Assembly: GCA_009763385.1 (NCBI GenBank)
Contig: CM019823.1
Location: 45,012,222-45,076,221, forward strand
Direction: 5' to 3'
Origin: Coix lacryma-jobi var. lacryma-jobi
Lineage: Eukaryota > Streptophyta > Magnoliopsida > Poales > Poaceae
Length of the DNA stretch: 64,000 bases
Part shown: piece by piece, positions 20,149 through 29,776 of the stretch
Layout: each line of letters opens with the position of its first letter
Numbering within the stretch: the stretch's first letter is position 1
Notes under the pieces: generated by a model
Database searches by the model: none
What the model was told of the DNA's origin: nothing
What the model saw: the letters and a program-made list of their open reading frames with translations, nothing else
Made by a program: the position numbers and the translations under genes

Positions 20149-22409
20149 AAGAATTCCTTAAGGCATTCATACCATGCTCTAGGTGCTTGTTTAAGCCCAT
20201 AGAGCGCCTTATGGAGTTTGAAGACGTGGTTGGGGAACTTGGGATCTTCAAAGCCCGGTGGTTGCTCGACATACACCAACTCTTGTATAGGGCCATTGAG
20301 GAATGCACTCTTCACATCCATTTGATATAGCTTGAAGTTGTGATGGGCTGCATAGGCTAGAAGAATCCGAATGGCTTCTAGTCTTGCAACCGGTGCATAT
20401 GTTTCTTCAAAGTCCAAGCCCTCTACTTGAGTGAAGCCTTGAGCTACCAATCTTGCCTTTTTCCTTGTCACCACACCTTCTTCATCTTGCTTGTTGCGGA
20501 AGACCCATTTAGTGCCAATCACATTGGTATTTGGTCTTTCCACAAGTGACCATACTTGATTGCGCTCAAAGTTGTTGAGCTCCTCTTGCATGGCCATCAC
20601 CCAATCTGGAGCTTCCAGTGCTTCTTCTACCTTGAGAGGTTCCAAAGAGGAGACAAACGAGTAATATTGACAGAAATTTGCCAAATGAGAGCGTGTCGTT
20701 ACCCCCTTTCGAAGACTCCCAAGAATGTTGTCAACGGGATGATCCCGTTGAATGGTTTGCTTGAGCCTCGGATGATCTATGGGTTCTGCTGCATCTTCAA
20801 CATTTTCTTCATCTTGCTCGAAGATGGGTTGTAGGTTCACTCCATGAAGTGGAGTAGCTGCAGCTGCCCTGGGTGTGCCCGGCACTGCTGGACCTCTCCC
20901 GGCACTGCCGAAGCCCGGCACTGCCGGGGTAGTGCCCGGCACTGCCGGAGACTGTATATCACAAGTCCCAGCAGAGGCTTCAGCTTGAGGACCTTCCTGA
21001 TCAGTAGCTTGCTGTTCTTGTGGTCTGATATCACCGATAGCTAATTGCTTGATTGCCTCACAAGGTGGTTCCTCATTTCCTACAACAACTTCATCAACTT
21101 GCTCTACTTGAGAGCCGTTAGTTTCATCAAACGTCACGTCTATCGCTATTTCAACCTTGCCGGAGGCCTTGTTGAAAACACGATAGGCATGCTCGTTTGA
21201 TCCATAACCGAGAAGAAAACCATCATCAACCTTAGATGCGAACTTAGAGGCTTTGGGCTTCTTGTTCAAAATGAAACATTTGCACCCAAAGACTCTAAAG
21301 TAAGACACCTTTGGCTTGTTACCGGTGAGCAGCTCATAGGAGGTCTTCTTTCTTCTCTTGTGGAGGTAGAGGCGGTTGATTGCATGGCAAGCGGTATTGA
21401 CGGCTTCGGCCCAAAAGATGTCCGACGTCTTGTATTCATCTAGCATCGTTCTTGCCATGTCAATGAGTGTTCTATTCTTCCTCTCCACCACACCATTTTG
21501 TTGAGGGGTGTATGGAACTAAAAATTCATGCTTGATGCCCTCTTCATCAAGAAACTCTTCCACTTGGGTGTTTCGAAATTCGGTTCCATTGTCACTACGA
21601 ACTCTCTTGATGTTGAAACCAAATTCCCTTTGAGCTCTTCGCACGAACATCTTGATCTTCTCTTGCACTACACTTTTGTCATGCAAAAAGAATACCCAAG
21701 TGAAACGAGAAAAATCATCAACAATAACAAGACCATGTTTGTTACCGCCGATGCTAAGGTAGGCAACCGGTCCAAAGAGATCCATGTGGATCAATTCCAA
21801 TGGATGAGTAGTAGTGTCATAGCTCTTTGGTGGGTGAGGTACGCCTACTTGTTTTCTGGCTTGGCAAGCTCCACATACTCTGTCTTTCTCAAAATCAACA
21901 TTTGTTAGTCCTAGGATGTGGTTGTCCTTTTGAAGTTTGGCCAAGTTTCTCATCCCAACATGAGCTAGTCGGCGATGCCATAACCAACCCATGCTAGATT
22001 TTGCCACTAAACAAGTCTCAAGTTTGGCTTCACTTTTGTTGAAATCAACTAAGTAAAGCTTCCCTCTCAAACGACCCGTAAAGACAATAGAGGAATCCTC
22101 CCTTCTAAAGACTTCCACACCCTCATCCGTAAAGAGACAATTGAAACTCATCCCACACAATTGTGAAACGGACAACAAGTTGTAACTTAACGAGTCAACA
22201 TGTAAGACATTAGTAATTGAATGCTCAAGTGTGATAGCAACTTTACCAAGACCTAACACACCCCCCTTGGAGTTATCACCGAAAATGATGTTTTCGCTTG
22301 CATTTGAAGTTGGGGAATATGATGAGAACATACTCCTTTCTCCGGTCATATGATTTGTACATCCGCTATCAAGCACCCAACTTGATCCACCGGAGGAGTA
22401 TGCCTGCAA
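20124..22409 (-). CDS. pol: Copia D pol, N-terminal part (protease, integrase, start of RT)
   Basis: 761 codons. The protease active site is LDSGCTNHMTG (residues 14-24), and the GAG-pre-integrase zinc region is LWHRRLAHVGMRN ... CGACQARK. The integrase core has HMDLFGPV, RSDNGTEF and PQQNGVVERKNR, so the catalytic Asp, Asp and Glu are present. A variable linker at about 430-545 is where CGGCACTGCCG words encode repeated AVPG segments. The RT palm start includes YQMDVKSAFLNG and KALYGLKQAPRAWYE. The frame ends at KALK because of the single-base shift near 20148. It lies 7 bp after the stop of the preceding ORF. Confidence 0.93.
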   Translation of the reverse strand: MQAYSSGGSSWVLDSGCTNHMTGERSMFSSYSPTSNASENIIFGDNSKGGVLGLGKVAITLEHSITNVLHVDSLSYNLLSVSQLCGMSFNCLFTDEGVEVFRREDSSIVFTGRLRGKLYLVDFNKSEAKLETCLVAKSSMGWLWHRRLAHVGMRNLAKLQKDNHILGLTNVDFEKDRVCGACQARKQVGVPHPPKSYDTTTHPLELIHMDLFGPVAYLSIGGNKHGLVIVDDFSRFTWVFFLHDKSVVQEKIKMFVRRAQREFGFNIKRVRSDNGTEFRNTQVEEFLDEEGIKHEFLVPYTPQQNGVVERKNRTLIDMARTMLDEYKTSDIFWAEAVNTACHAINRLYLHKRRKKTSYELLTGNKPKVSYFRVFGCKCFILNKKPKASKFASKVDDGFLLGYGSNEHAYRVFNKASGKVEIAIDVTFDETNGSQVEQVDEVVVGNEEPPCEAIKQLAIGDIRPQEQQATDQEGPQAEASAGTCDIQSPAVPGTTPAVPGFGSAGRGPAVPGTPRAAAATPLHGVNLQPIFEQDEENVEDAAEPIDHPRLKQTIQRDHPVDNILGSLRKGVTTRSHLANFCQYYSFVSSLEPLKVEEALEAPDWVMAMQEELNNFERNQVWSLVERPNTNVIGTKWVFRNKQDEEGVVTRKKARLVAQGFTQVEGLDFEETYAPVARLEAIRILLAYAAHHNFKLYQMDVKSAFLNGPIQELVYVEQPPGFEDPKFPNHVFKLHKALYGLKQAPRAWYECLKEFFCSNKALK
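20879..20948 (-). repeat. CGGCACTGCCG cluster inside the Copia D integrase-RT linker
   Basis: Four to five copies of GGCACTGC(C/T)G lie within 70 bp of coding sequence. They encode repeated AVPG peptides in the hypervariable linker between integrase and RT. The same word forms clusters in the LTR. Confidence 0.85.
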
Positions 22410-22416
22410 GACAAGT

Positions 22417-22683
22417 TTAGTTCCTAGGTTTAGGTCCCCAATTGATATTGGGGCCTTGCAAGTTAGTCACAAGTATCTTAGGAACCCAAATGCACTTGTC
22501 GGCTGTCCTCTTGTTATCACCAACATACTTTGCAACAACTTTACCCCTGTTGTTGTGTCCTAAAATGTAACAAGATGACATGCTCTTCCTTGGGGCTTCT
22601 ATCTTGGGTTGATGTGCAAACTTGTTCTTGGTCACCCAAATAGATTCCTTTGGTTTCTGAGATCCTTGCTTTGGGTTAGGCAC
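22417..22683 (-). CDS. Copia D short ORF between gag and pol
   Basis: 88 codons, MPNPKQGSQKPKESIWVTKN to GPKPRN, Lys/Pro-rich. It resembles the segment that joins gag to protease in SIRE-type polyproteins, including the IWVPK motif. The TAG before it and the stop after it split what would normally be a continuous polyprotein, so I read it as a fragment rather than an independent gene. Confidence 0.5.
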   Translation of the reverse strand: MPNPKQGSQKPKESIWVTKNKFAHQPKIEAPRKSMSSCYILGHNNRGKVVAKYVGDNKRTADKCIWVPKILVTNLQGPNINWGPKPRN

Positions 22684-23328
22684 CTACTTGTGCTGTGTGT
22701 GAGACTGAGCAGAAGGCAAACTGGTAGCCTTCCCTTTCTTGGGGCGCGACACTGCCGGCCTGGGGGCGGTACTGCCGGGGTCCGGCACTGCCGCCTTTTG
22801 GCGCGGCACTGCCGCGGTCTGTGCAGGCTGAACTGTACCAATCTGACCCTTCTTCTCAAACCTCACACACTCATAGCCATTCACTGTCCTTCTTCCATTA
22901 GTCTTGGCTCCTTTTTCGTGCCCCAACCCATCTTTTATGGAAGGACGCCGTTCATTCTTGAACTTGGGCTTGCTCTTCTCTTGAGTCTTCTCATTAGCAC
23001 TTGTGGTAGACTTGACACAACCATTTGCAATGATATTTGTCAATCTTGCTATCTCTTTTCTCATGGCCTCCATGTTCACAAGGTTAGTGGAATAGACATT
23101 CAAATCAACATTATAGCATTTTCCACAACCTTCACTAGTGGAGGGAATAGAGGTGACATTTGCTTTAGGAAGAGTTGAGTTGCTTTCCCAAAGAAGATTA
23201 TATTGCAACTCAAGTTCTTTGTGCTTTTCATCTAAGCCACAATACTTTTCCTTGAGTGCAATATGGGCCTTCTTTAGGGAAGCATGTTCATCTTGCTCTT
23301 TGGCCAAGGCCTCGTGCAAGACGTCCAA
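22684..23328 (-). CDS. Copia D gag C-terminal extension (coiled coil), separated from gag
   Basis: 214 codons. Residues 1-55 form a heptad-rich coiled coil (LAKEQDEHASLKKAHIALKEKY), followed by a Cys-containing CGKCYN patch and a Lys-rich tail. That tail holds an Ala-Val-Pro repeat encoded by CGGCACTGCCG words (22745-22816). Another reading frame is used than in the main gag ORF, which stops at 23403, so a frameshift or stop lies between. In related elements this region is the C-terminal end of a long gag. Confidence 0.6.
   Translation of the reverse strand: MDVLHEALAKEQDEHASLKKAHIALKEKYCGLDEKHKELELQYNLLWESNSTLPKANVTSIPSTSEGCGKCYNVDLNVYSTNLVNMEAMRKEIARLTNIIANGCVKSTTSANEKTQEKSKPKFKNERRPSIKDGLGHEKGAKTNGRRTVNGYECVRFEKKGQIGTVQPAQTAAVPRQKAAVPDPGSTAPRPAVSRPKKGKATSLPSAQSHTQHK
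22745..22816 (-). repeat. CGGCACTGCCG cluster inside Copia D gag extension
   Basis: Four copies of the word (variants CGACACTGCCG and CGGTACTGCCG) are embedded in coding sequence, giving AAVP-type peptides. The cluster parallels those in the LTR and the pol linker. Confidence 0.85.
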
Positions 23329-23402
23329 CTCACTTCTCTCTAATACAAGAGCTTCCTTGCAAGCAATGTAGAGGTCCTCTTGTTTGATGAGAGCATCCTC
23401 AC

Positions 23403-25307
23403 TTATTCTAGCTCGGCTTGTACACTTTCTAGTTCCTCCATTAGTTTAGTGATAAAGAATTTGGTTTTCTTGTCCAACCTTTTAGTTATCATGTTTATCT
23501 CTTCATCACTAGAATCATCATCACTAGAGGAATCACTAAGTTCACTACTAGAGATGTCACTAGGTGGAAGAGAGGTTTTAGAAGTGTGAACCTTTTTCAC
23601 CTTCTCTTTCTTGGCCATGAGACAAGTGTGGGAGTTGCAATCATCATCATCGGGCAAGTTGTTGAATAGTCTTGGTGAAGGAGATGACTTTTGAAATGCT
23701 ATTGTTGCTATCTTCTCATCTTCTTCACTTGAGGTTTGTGCGGTTGAATCCCATTCATGTCCAATGTGAGCTTCTCCCATGTATCTCTTGTTGTGTTTCT
23801 TGTAAGTGCCTTTGTCATCTTTCTTGCCCTTGTTGAAGTTGTTGTCCTTCTTCTCATGTGGACAATGTGCTATGAAATGATCGGTGCTTCCACAATTGTA
23901 GCAAGTTCTTTTCTTCTTGTTTGGAAACCTTCTCTTCACAAACTTGTAACCTTCCTTCTTGAGCCCCTTGCGGTATCTTCTCATGAAAAGAGTTATATCA
24001 CCAATTTCTTCAAATTCTTCACCATCACTTTCACTTCCACAAGATGATGATGTGCTGTCCTCAACTTCAATTTTCTTCTTTTGTTGCTTGGGCTTGCTTG
24101 TAGAGGCTTGCTTGCTTGATTTTGCTTGCCTTGATGGCTTGCTAGCCTTAAGTGCCACATCCTTGATCTTCATCCCATCTAGCCAAGCTTGCAACTCTCC
24201 AAGCTTCCTTCTCTCATTTGCCTCTTCTCTTTGCATATCAAATGTGATAATCCTTCCAAGCACATAACTAGGTGTGAATTGCTCAAACTTCTTCTTGTCC
24301 CTAATCAATGTCACTACGGTCTCATTCCTAGGTGAGTATGCCTCTAACATGAGCTTCACAACCTTGTGATCATTGATTTCATTTCCACCTAGCCCTCTAA
24401 TCTTACCAACAATCACCATCAATCTATCAAACATCTCTTGTGGACCTTCACCATCACAAATCACAAACCGGTTGAGCTTAGCCATCAACAAGTCAATCTT
24501 GGATTGCCTCACTTTGTCTACCCCTTCATGAGCTATATGCAATGTGTCCCAAATCTCCTTTGCAACCTCAACTCCCATGACCTTGTTGTACTCATCACCA
24601 TCCAAGGCACTAAGCAACACACTAGTGGCTTGGGCATTGAGATGAATGTTGCGGAATTCATCTTGAGTGGGGCTCTTTGGATCAACCGGTGCTTCAAGTC
24701 CATTGTGCACTATCTCCCAAATACCTGGATGGAGACCAATAAGATAGGTCTTCATAATGTGCTTCCACTTGGCAAAGTTAGTCCCGTCGAAACGAGGTAA
24801 CTTGCCCGCGGGCACATTGATGAGAGGCCTAGAGTCATGGTTAGTCATAGAAGAATAGTTAAAGGATACTTCTTTATATGACTTCTTCATCTCCCCCTTC
24901 TTCTTGTTGTCCTTATGTGTGTAGGAGAAGTGATCATCTCCATCTTCGATGCTACTTGAGTCATCACTCAAGTTCACACTCTTCTTTGCTTGGAGCTCTT
25001 CTTCCTTCTTCTTTTCTTCTCTTCTCTTGGCTCTTTCTTCTCTTCTAATCCTTCTCTCTTCTTTTCTTTGAGCCTTTTCTTCTCTTGCTTTGAGAGCCGC
25101 TGCATCTTCTCTTGCTTTGGCTCTAGCTTCTCTTCTCAATCTTCTTTCCTCCTTTCTTCTTGCGAGCTCTCCGGCTGACACATCCATTTGAGGAGGTGCC
25201 TTCTCACTTGCTGTGGAGAGACTTTCATTGCTGCTAGCGGTGTGCATTTCCACTTCAGGTGTGGGTTGCACAACGCTAACGTTACTCGTTCCTCCGTCGG
25301 TGGCCAT
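23403..25307 (-). CDS. gag: Copia D gag
   Basis: 634 codons from MATDGGTSNVS, whose ATG lies just after the primer binding site. Residues 45-110 are an extremely charged Arg/Glu/Lys helix (RRLRREARAKAREDAA). Residues 165-390 carry the Copia gag block (LPRFDGTNFAKWKHIMKTYL; IWDTLHIAHEGVDKVRQSK; FDRLMVIVGKIRGLG). A CCHC zinc knuckle CYNCGSTDHFIAHC is near 480, and an acidic Ser-rich stretch follows. Gag assembles the virus-like particle and binds the RNA. The frame stops after ESVQAELE, earlier than expected for SIRE-type gag, because the coiled-coil extension continues in another frame. Confidence 0.93.
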   Translation of the reverse strand: MATDGGTSNVSVVQPTPEVEMHTASSNESLSTASEKAPPQMDVSAGELARRKEERRLRREARAKAREDAAALKAREEKAQRKEERRIRREERAKRREEKKKEEELQAKKSVNLSDDSSSIEDGDDHFSYTHKDNKKKGEMKKSYKEVSFNYSSMTNHDSRPLINVPAGKLPRFDGTNFAKWKHIMKTYLIGLHPGIWEIVHNGLEAPVDPKSPTQDEFRNIHLNAQATSVLLSALDGDEYNKVMGVEVAKEIWDTLHIAHEGVDKVRQSKIDLLMAKLNRFVICDGEGPQEMFDRLMVIVGKIRGLGGNEINDHKVVKLMLEAYSPRNETVVTLIRDKKKFEQFTPSYVLGRIITFDMQREEANERRKLGELQAWLDGMKIKDVALKASKPSRQAKSSKQASTSKPKQQKKKIEVEDSTSSSCGSESDGEEFEEIGDITLFMRRYRKGLKKEGYKFVKRRFPNKKKRTCYNCGSTDHFIAHCPHEKKDNNFNKGKKDDKGTYKKHNKRYMGEAHIGHEWDSTAQTSSEEDEKIATIAFQKSSPSPRLFNNLPDDDDCNSHTCLMAKKEKVKKVHTSKTSLPPSDISSSELSDSSSDDDSSDEEINMITKRLDKKTKFFITKLMEELESVQAELE

Positions 25308-25340
25308 TCTCTCGCACGGTGAAGTGCTGCTGAGAGACCA

Positions 25341-25353
25341 GGCTCCGATACCA
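25341..25353 (-). other. Primer binding site of Copia D
   Basis: The minus strand reads TGGTATCGGAGCC two bases after the LTR end, matching the plant initiator tRNA-Met site with one mismatch. Confidence 0.88.
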
Positions 25354-25355
25354 CT

Positions 25356-26633
25356 TGTAAGGACCTGTGTGGCCTAGAGGGGGGGGGGGGTGAATAGGCC
25401 TGTCAAAAATCACAGCTCAAAACTTAATTAGATGAGCCCGGCACTACCGCTCTGTGCTTGGCACTGCCGCTGCCCGGCACTGCCGGCCCCAGCACGGTAC
25501 TGCCGCGCAGAGTGAGACCTGAGACTGTAAATCAAAATCCAGCCACAACCAACTGATTCTATATGAATGGAAATGCTACAACAAGCTCCCTGAACCAGTA
25601 GAAACAACTACACCAAGCCAAATATGAAGTATGAAGTAGATCGGGCCAAACCCTAGAATCTATCACAAGCTCATGAACATAAAGAATGAAACTAAGCAAG
25701 CACAAGAGACAAGTGATTTATCCCGTGGTTTAGCTCGCCACCAAGGCTTGCCTACCTCCACGTTGTTGAGGTTGACCACTCAGGTCATGAGCTTTGCAAC
25801 TCTACCTCGTTCTCAAGTCAAGGAACCAAATCCTTGAGATGAGGGGTAATAATACTAGCTGCACAATCGATTACAAACCTCCCTAGGCCGCCACACAAGT
25901 TGGCAAGGCTCTAGGGCGACGCCTAGCCGGCTAGGGTTCCAAGAACCCAAGAGTAATAGAAGCAAATCCACCGGCTATGGCTCAAATCAAGTGCTCTAGG
26001 AAGTAGATCTCAGCTAGGGCTTCTCTTTGATGAAGGTTTAAGCCTCTCAATCACTTGGAATCAATGGAAATCGAAGGATTGGTGAGAGGGGAGTAGAGAT
26101 CCTTCAATGGGGAAGAGAGAAGCTTGTCTGGAGGTAGGTGATGAGTTATGGTCGTGGATAACCGTTGGGGTGGCAAGGAGATGGAGTAAATATCTCCTCC
26201 CTGCCAACGGTTACAATAAGTCGCGGTAGTGCCGGCCGAAGCCCGGCAGTGCCGCGGCCCGGCACTGCCGCGCCAAGAGCGGCATTGCCGCGCCTACCAA
26301 TCAGACAGGGTTGAATTGGAGTTCAGTGCAGCTGTCTTTGGTTAGAAACATGGATGGCTTGGGTTGGTTTGAGCACATGTCATTCAGCCATAGCAATGTA
26401 TTTGCATTCCCCCTTGATAGTACGGCATTCCTATAACTCAAATTCAAATGAAAAAGCTTGATATATCACTTTGAGTCCGGATCCGATGAAATATAGTATG
26501 AGGGGTCCATCAACGCATATACACCATCCTTTCTTATTATTAACCTGCTTGTCATCTTCATAAATCTCATTAGTTCTCCAATCATATTGTCATTAATACC
26601 AAAACCCACAATTAGGGCTTGATTGCACTTACA
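25356..26633 (-). repeat. Copia D 5' LTR (1,278 bp)
   Basis: The minus-strand start is TGTAAGTGCAATC at 26633 and the end is GGTCCTTACA at 25356, next to the primer binding site. It contains a 12-base C run (G run at 25379-25390 on the plus strand) typical of SIRE/Opie U5. It also has two clusters of CGGCACTGCCG words (25439-25506 and 26223-26292). Confidence 0.9.
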
Positions 26634-27977
26634 AAAAGTTAGCACTGAAATCAGGAAAGAGATGCAAGCTTACTTGCAAAAGAAGAGAAGAAGGCCTTTG
26701 TTCTTGGATGATATTCAAGAGCAGGATGATGAAGCAAAAGATGAAGTTATGGAGGTAGCAACAGAAGGTGTACAAGCAGTAGTAGCAGCAAATGCAACAA
26801 CAGTGGCAACGACAAACAAACCAAGTTCCAGGACAACCGCCAAGAGAAGGCACGTTGTCTTCCAATTCAAGGCTTCAAGAGCGACCAGTGTGAATTCAAC
26901 AAAGTCACCAAAGACAACAAAGTCAGTTGTTGGTATGCTTAGAAGAACAGCCGAACAGATAGTAGATCAAAGGCGTGCAAAGGACTATCAACCCACCATT
27001 GAGTCCAGCACAAAGAATAAGGAGGAGAAGCAATATGTGGATTTGCAATGGGCACACTATGTTCATGGAGTGTGGTGTAGCCTTTAATGCAGCAAATTCT
27101 AGGCAATTTAAAATTGCTTGTGAGGCAACAACCCAATATGGCTCAGAGTACAAGCCTCCTACTAACCAGCAGCTTGGCGAACCTTTGCTTCAAGAATGTG
27201 TTAAGGTGACAAGTGCCATGAGGAAGGACCATGAGCTGGCCTGGAAGCAATATGGTTGTACACTAATGTCAGATGGATGGACTGATATGAGAGGGCGCCA
27301 CTTGATTAATTTTCTTATTAACAGCCCCACGGGAACATACTTTCTAGGGTCAGTTGATGCGTCAAGTGAAGTTCAAAGTGCAACAATGTTAGCTGATCTG
27401 TTAGAGGAGAAGATTCAGGACATTGGAAAGGACAATGTTGTTCAAGTTGTGACAGACAATGGCGCTAACTACAAGGCTGCTGGCAAAATCTTGATGGATA
27501 GGGTTCCCACAATGTTTTGGAGTCCTTGTTCTGCACATTGCTTGGATCTAATGTTGGAAGAAATTGGGAACTTGAAGGCATTCAAGAAACCTATTGCACG
27601 TGCTAGGTGTGTCACCACATTCATTTATAGGCATGGAAGACTTCTTAGTGCAATGAGGGCTCAAATAGGTGGGGCTGATCTTGTTAGGGCAGCAAAGACT
27701 CGATTTGCCACTGCATTTCTAACATTGAAGAGTTTGCACAAGAACAAGGATGCTTTGAAGAGCTTGTTTGTTAGTGAAGCATGGACTAGAAATAACTTGT
27801 GTACAACTATAGCAGGCCAACAAGTGCAAGATATTGTGCTATCTACTGAGTTTTGGAACTCAGTGGAAGATTGCCTAAGAGCTTCAGCCCCACTCTTAAT
27901 TGTTTTGAGGGCTATTGATGGTGATGAGAAGCCTGCAATGGCAGAGGTCACAACTCTAATGAATCATGCAAAAGAGA
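26634..27977 (+). pseudogene. hAT1 transposase, N-terminal and DUF659 part
   Basis: A hAT-superfamily transposase fragment. It begins abruptly at the Copia D junction and first reads a basic/acidic segment (IRKEMQAYLQKKRRR). It then carries the DUF659 block (MSDGWTDMRGRHLINFLI, FLGSVDAS, VTDNGANYKAAGKIL, WSPCSAHCLDLMLEEIG) and continues into the hAT RNase-H-like region (LVRAAKTRFATAFLTLKSL). A one-base frameshift lies between about 27040 and 27070, because two overlapping frames share the hAT similarity. The gene is cut at 27977 by Gypsy E and resumes at 43111. The BED zinc finger expected upstream is not in the window. Confidence 0.88.
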
Positions 27978-28492
27978 TGTCGACGAAATATGGTCGATAG
28001 CCCACCTAGGGGTATGCCCAAGGTGGTAGATTAGCGGGGAAGGCGCGTGGAACGACGATCCGGACGTGACACATGAATGAAACTAGATGAACACCAGGGT
28101 TTATCCACGTTCGGGCCGCCGAGTTCAGCGTAATACCCTACGTCCTGCGTCGAGTTATCTATTATGTATATTGATGAATGTGTTTTTTAGAGGGGGTCCC
28201 TGCTCGCCTTATATAGCCACGGGGAGCAGGGTTAGAAGATCGGATTTCATGACACAATAAGGAAACCTAGTCGATTACAGATCGATATCGTGAAGGACAC
28301 GATATCTTTCCTAACCGACTAAACTTCCTTGCTTTCTGGTTCTGAGAAGGCCTCCGCGCCATTATCCATTTAGCTGGGCCACCTGTCCGACCAGCTAAGT
28401 ATTAACGCCACGGACCTTCATAGCGAGTTGGACCGGCCTTCATGAAGCAGCCCAAGTCCAGCCGTGAGGGTACCTGGGTTTATACCCCCACA
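27978..28492 (-). repeat. Gypsy E 3' LTR (515 bp, complete)
   Basis: Starts TGTCGACGAAA and ends ATACCCCCACA on the plus strand. A TATA box reads CTATATAAGG on the minus strand at about 28207-28216. It pairs with 42829-43105, which lacks 238 internal bases. Confidence 0.93.
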
Positions 28493-29776
28493 GCTAGTCC
28501 CCGAGCACATTGAATCTTGGGACGATGAAGAAAAAACTTGGCAACATCTCTGAACGTCCTCAACCATACCTCTTTCCTAGTCTCCGACCAGGTTATACTT
28601 TGTTGTCCGCCATATCATGAACTCACAAGATGCAATGTGCTCTTAAAAAAGAAAAAACAACTTCTGGGAGTCTAGTGAAGTGTGCCCACTTTATGGCCAC
28701 ATAACAGAAACAAAAACCTGATCTTGACATAGGTCATACTGAAATTCACCTGCATGCTCACCGACCAGGTGAAGTGTGTCCACTTAGTCCCCGAGCTTGG
28801 CAATAGATGACTCAGTCATGTGATGCCAAGGTCCAAAAAATAAACATGAAAAATATACATGCGCGACCAAGCGCCATGTATACACGGTAGTCCCCGAGCT
28901 TGGCAATAGATGACTCGGTCATGTGATGCCAAGGTCCAAAAAAATAAAAAATAAAAATAAAGATGAAAAATATACATGCGCGACCAAGCGCCATGTATAC
29001 ACGGTAGTCCCCGAGCTTGGCACTAGATGACTCGGTCATGTGATGCCAAGGTCCAAAAAATAAACTGTAGGCCCGTGACAGAATAACCACACCATATGCC
29101 ATCAGACGCAGACAAAAGCATCAACTTTTTACTGCCACGCTTCCCTTTAAAGTGTACCTTTCCTGTCCTTTCTTCAACTTTCACCATACGCCGTCACATA
29201 AAGTAACCTTTACTCTGTTGAACCCGTGAATAACATGATCTATCCTTTTAATGGACATGGTCCATGGGCCGAAGCAACTCGGCTATAAATATAGCATCAT
29301 AGAGCCTTTGTTTTGCACATCAGCCATGGAACCAAAACTTCAAACATCCGAAGGACCAACAATTAGTGTTGCCGAACTTGTAAACCCGCCTGGGTTAGGT
29401 TTTAAAGCATAGGGCGAAGTTCCTGGTAGGATTCTTGTGAGGGGATAGTTTGTTAGAGCTGTTCCCAATTGGTTGTGAATAGATAAGGATGACGGAGTTC
29501 CTAGGAGGATTCTTGTGACGTCGGTAATAACTCTGAGCCATCTTGTCACATATTGAGTCCTCCAAGGTCCTCCAAGCTTGAGCTTGTTACCCAGGCAACC
29601 AACCTAGTTTCTAAGGAAACTTGGCGGTGCCAGGGTGATAGTCTTGCCGGTGGCGGGCTGCGGGAATGGTGCTTCGGAAGCCTCCCAATATCCTTTGTGT
29701 TGTATCGTTGGAGAAAAACTACAAATTGCCCGGAATCTTATCAATGGTGCTAGTTCCGAGACCAACACAACTCCAC
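28493..29776 (-). other. Gypsy E non-coding region with PPT-bearing repeats and a plus-strand TATA box
   Basis: Next to the LTR the minus strand reads GCTCGGGGACTAGCTG, the polypurine tract. Three tandem units (starts 28785, 28888, 29005; 103 and 117 bp apart) each repeat AGTCCCCGAGCTTGG and so each carry a copy of the tract, the middle one lengthened by an A-rich slip. Further right, TATAAATA at 29284 is a plus-strand promoter candidate, and a TTCCT(G/A)G(T/G)AGGATTCTTGTGA segment occurs twice (29420-29520). No gene was seen. Confidence 0.7.
28785..29061 (-). repeat. Three tandem repeats each containing a polypurine-like tract
   Basis: Units of about 100-117 bp share TAGTCCCCGAGCTTGGCA, ATGACTC(A/G)GTCATGTG (itself an inverted repeat, ATGACTCGGTCAT) and CGCGACCAAGCGCCATG. 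Only the last 16 or so bases of the region nearest the LTR would be the working tract. Confidence 0.85.

Larger units (their letters stand above)
18316..26633 (-). mobile_element. Copia D: SIRE-type Ty1-copia element, 3' end removed by Gypsy A
   Basis: On the minus strand: 5' LTR (26633-25356), tRNA-Met-type primer binding site, gag, middle ORFs, pol, then a 3' non-coding region that is cut by Gypsy A at 18315/18316. It is inserted in hAT1; the right-hand TSD candidate is AAAAG (26634-26638). It carries about 20 copies of a near-palindromic word, CGGCACTGCCG, in the LTR, the 3' region and two coding linkers. Several stops and frameshifts make it non-autonomous. Confidence 0.9.
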
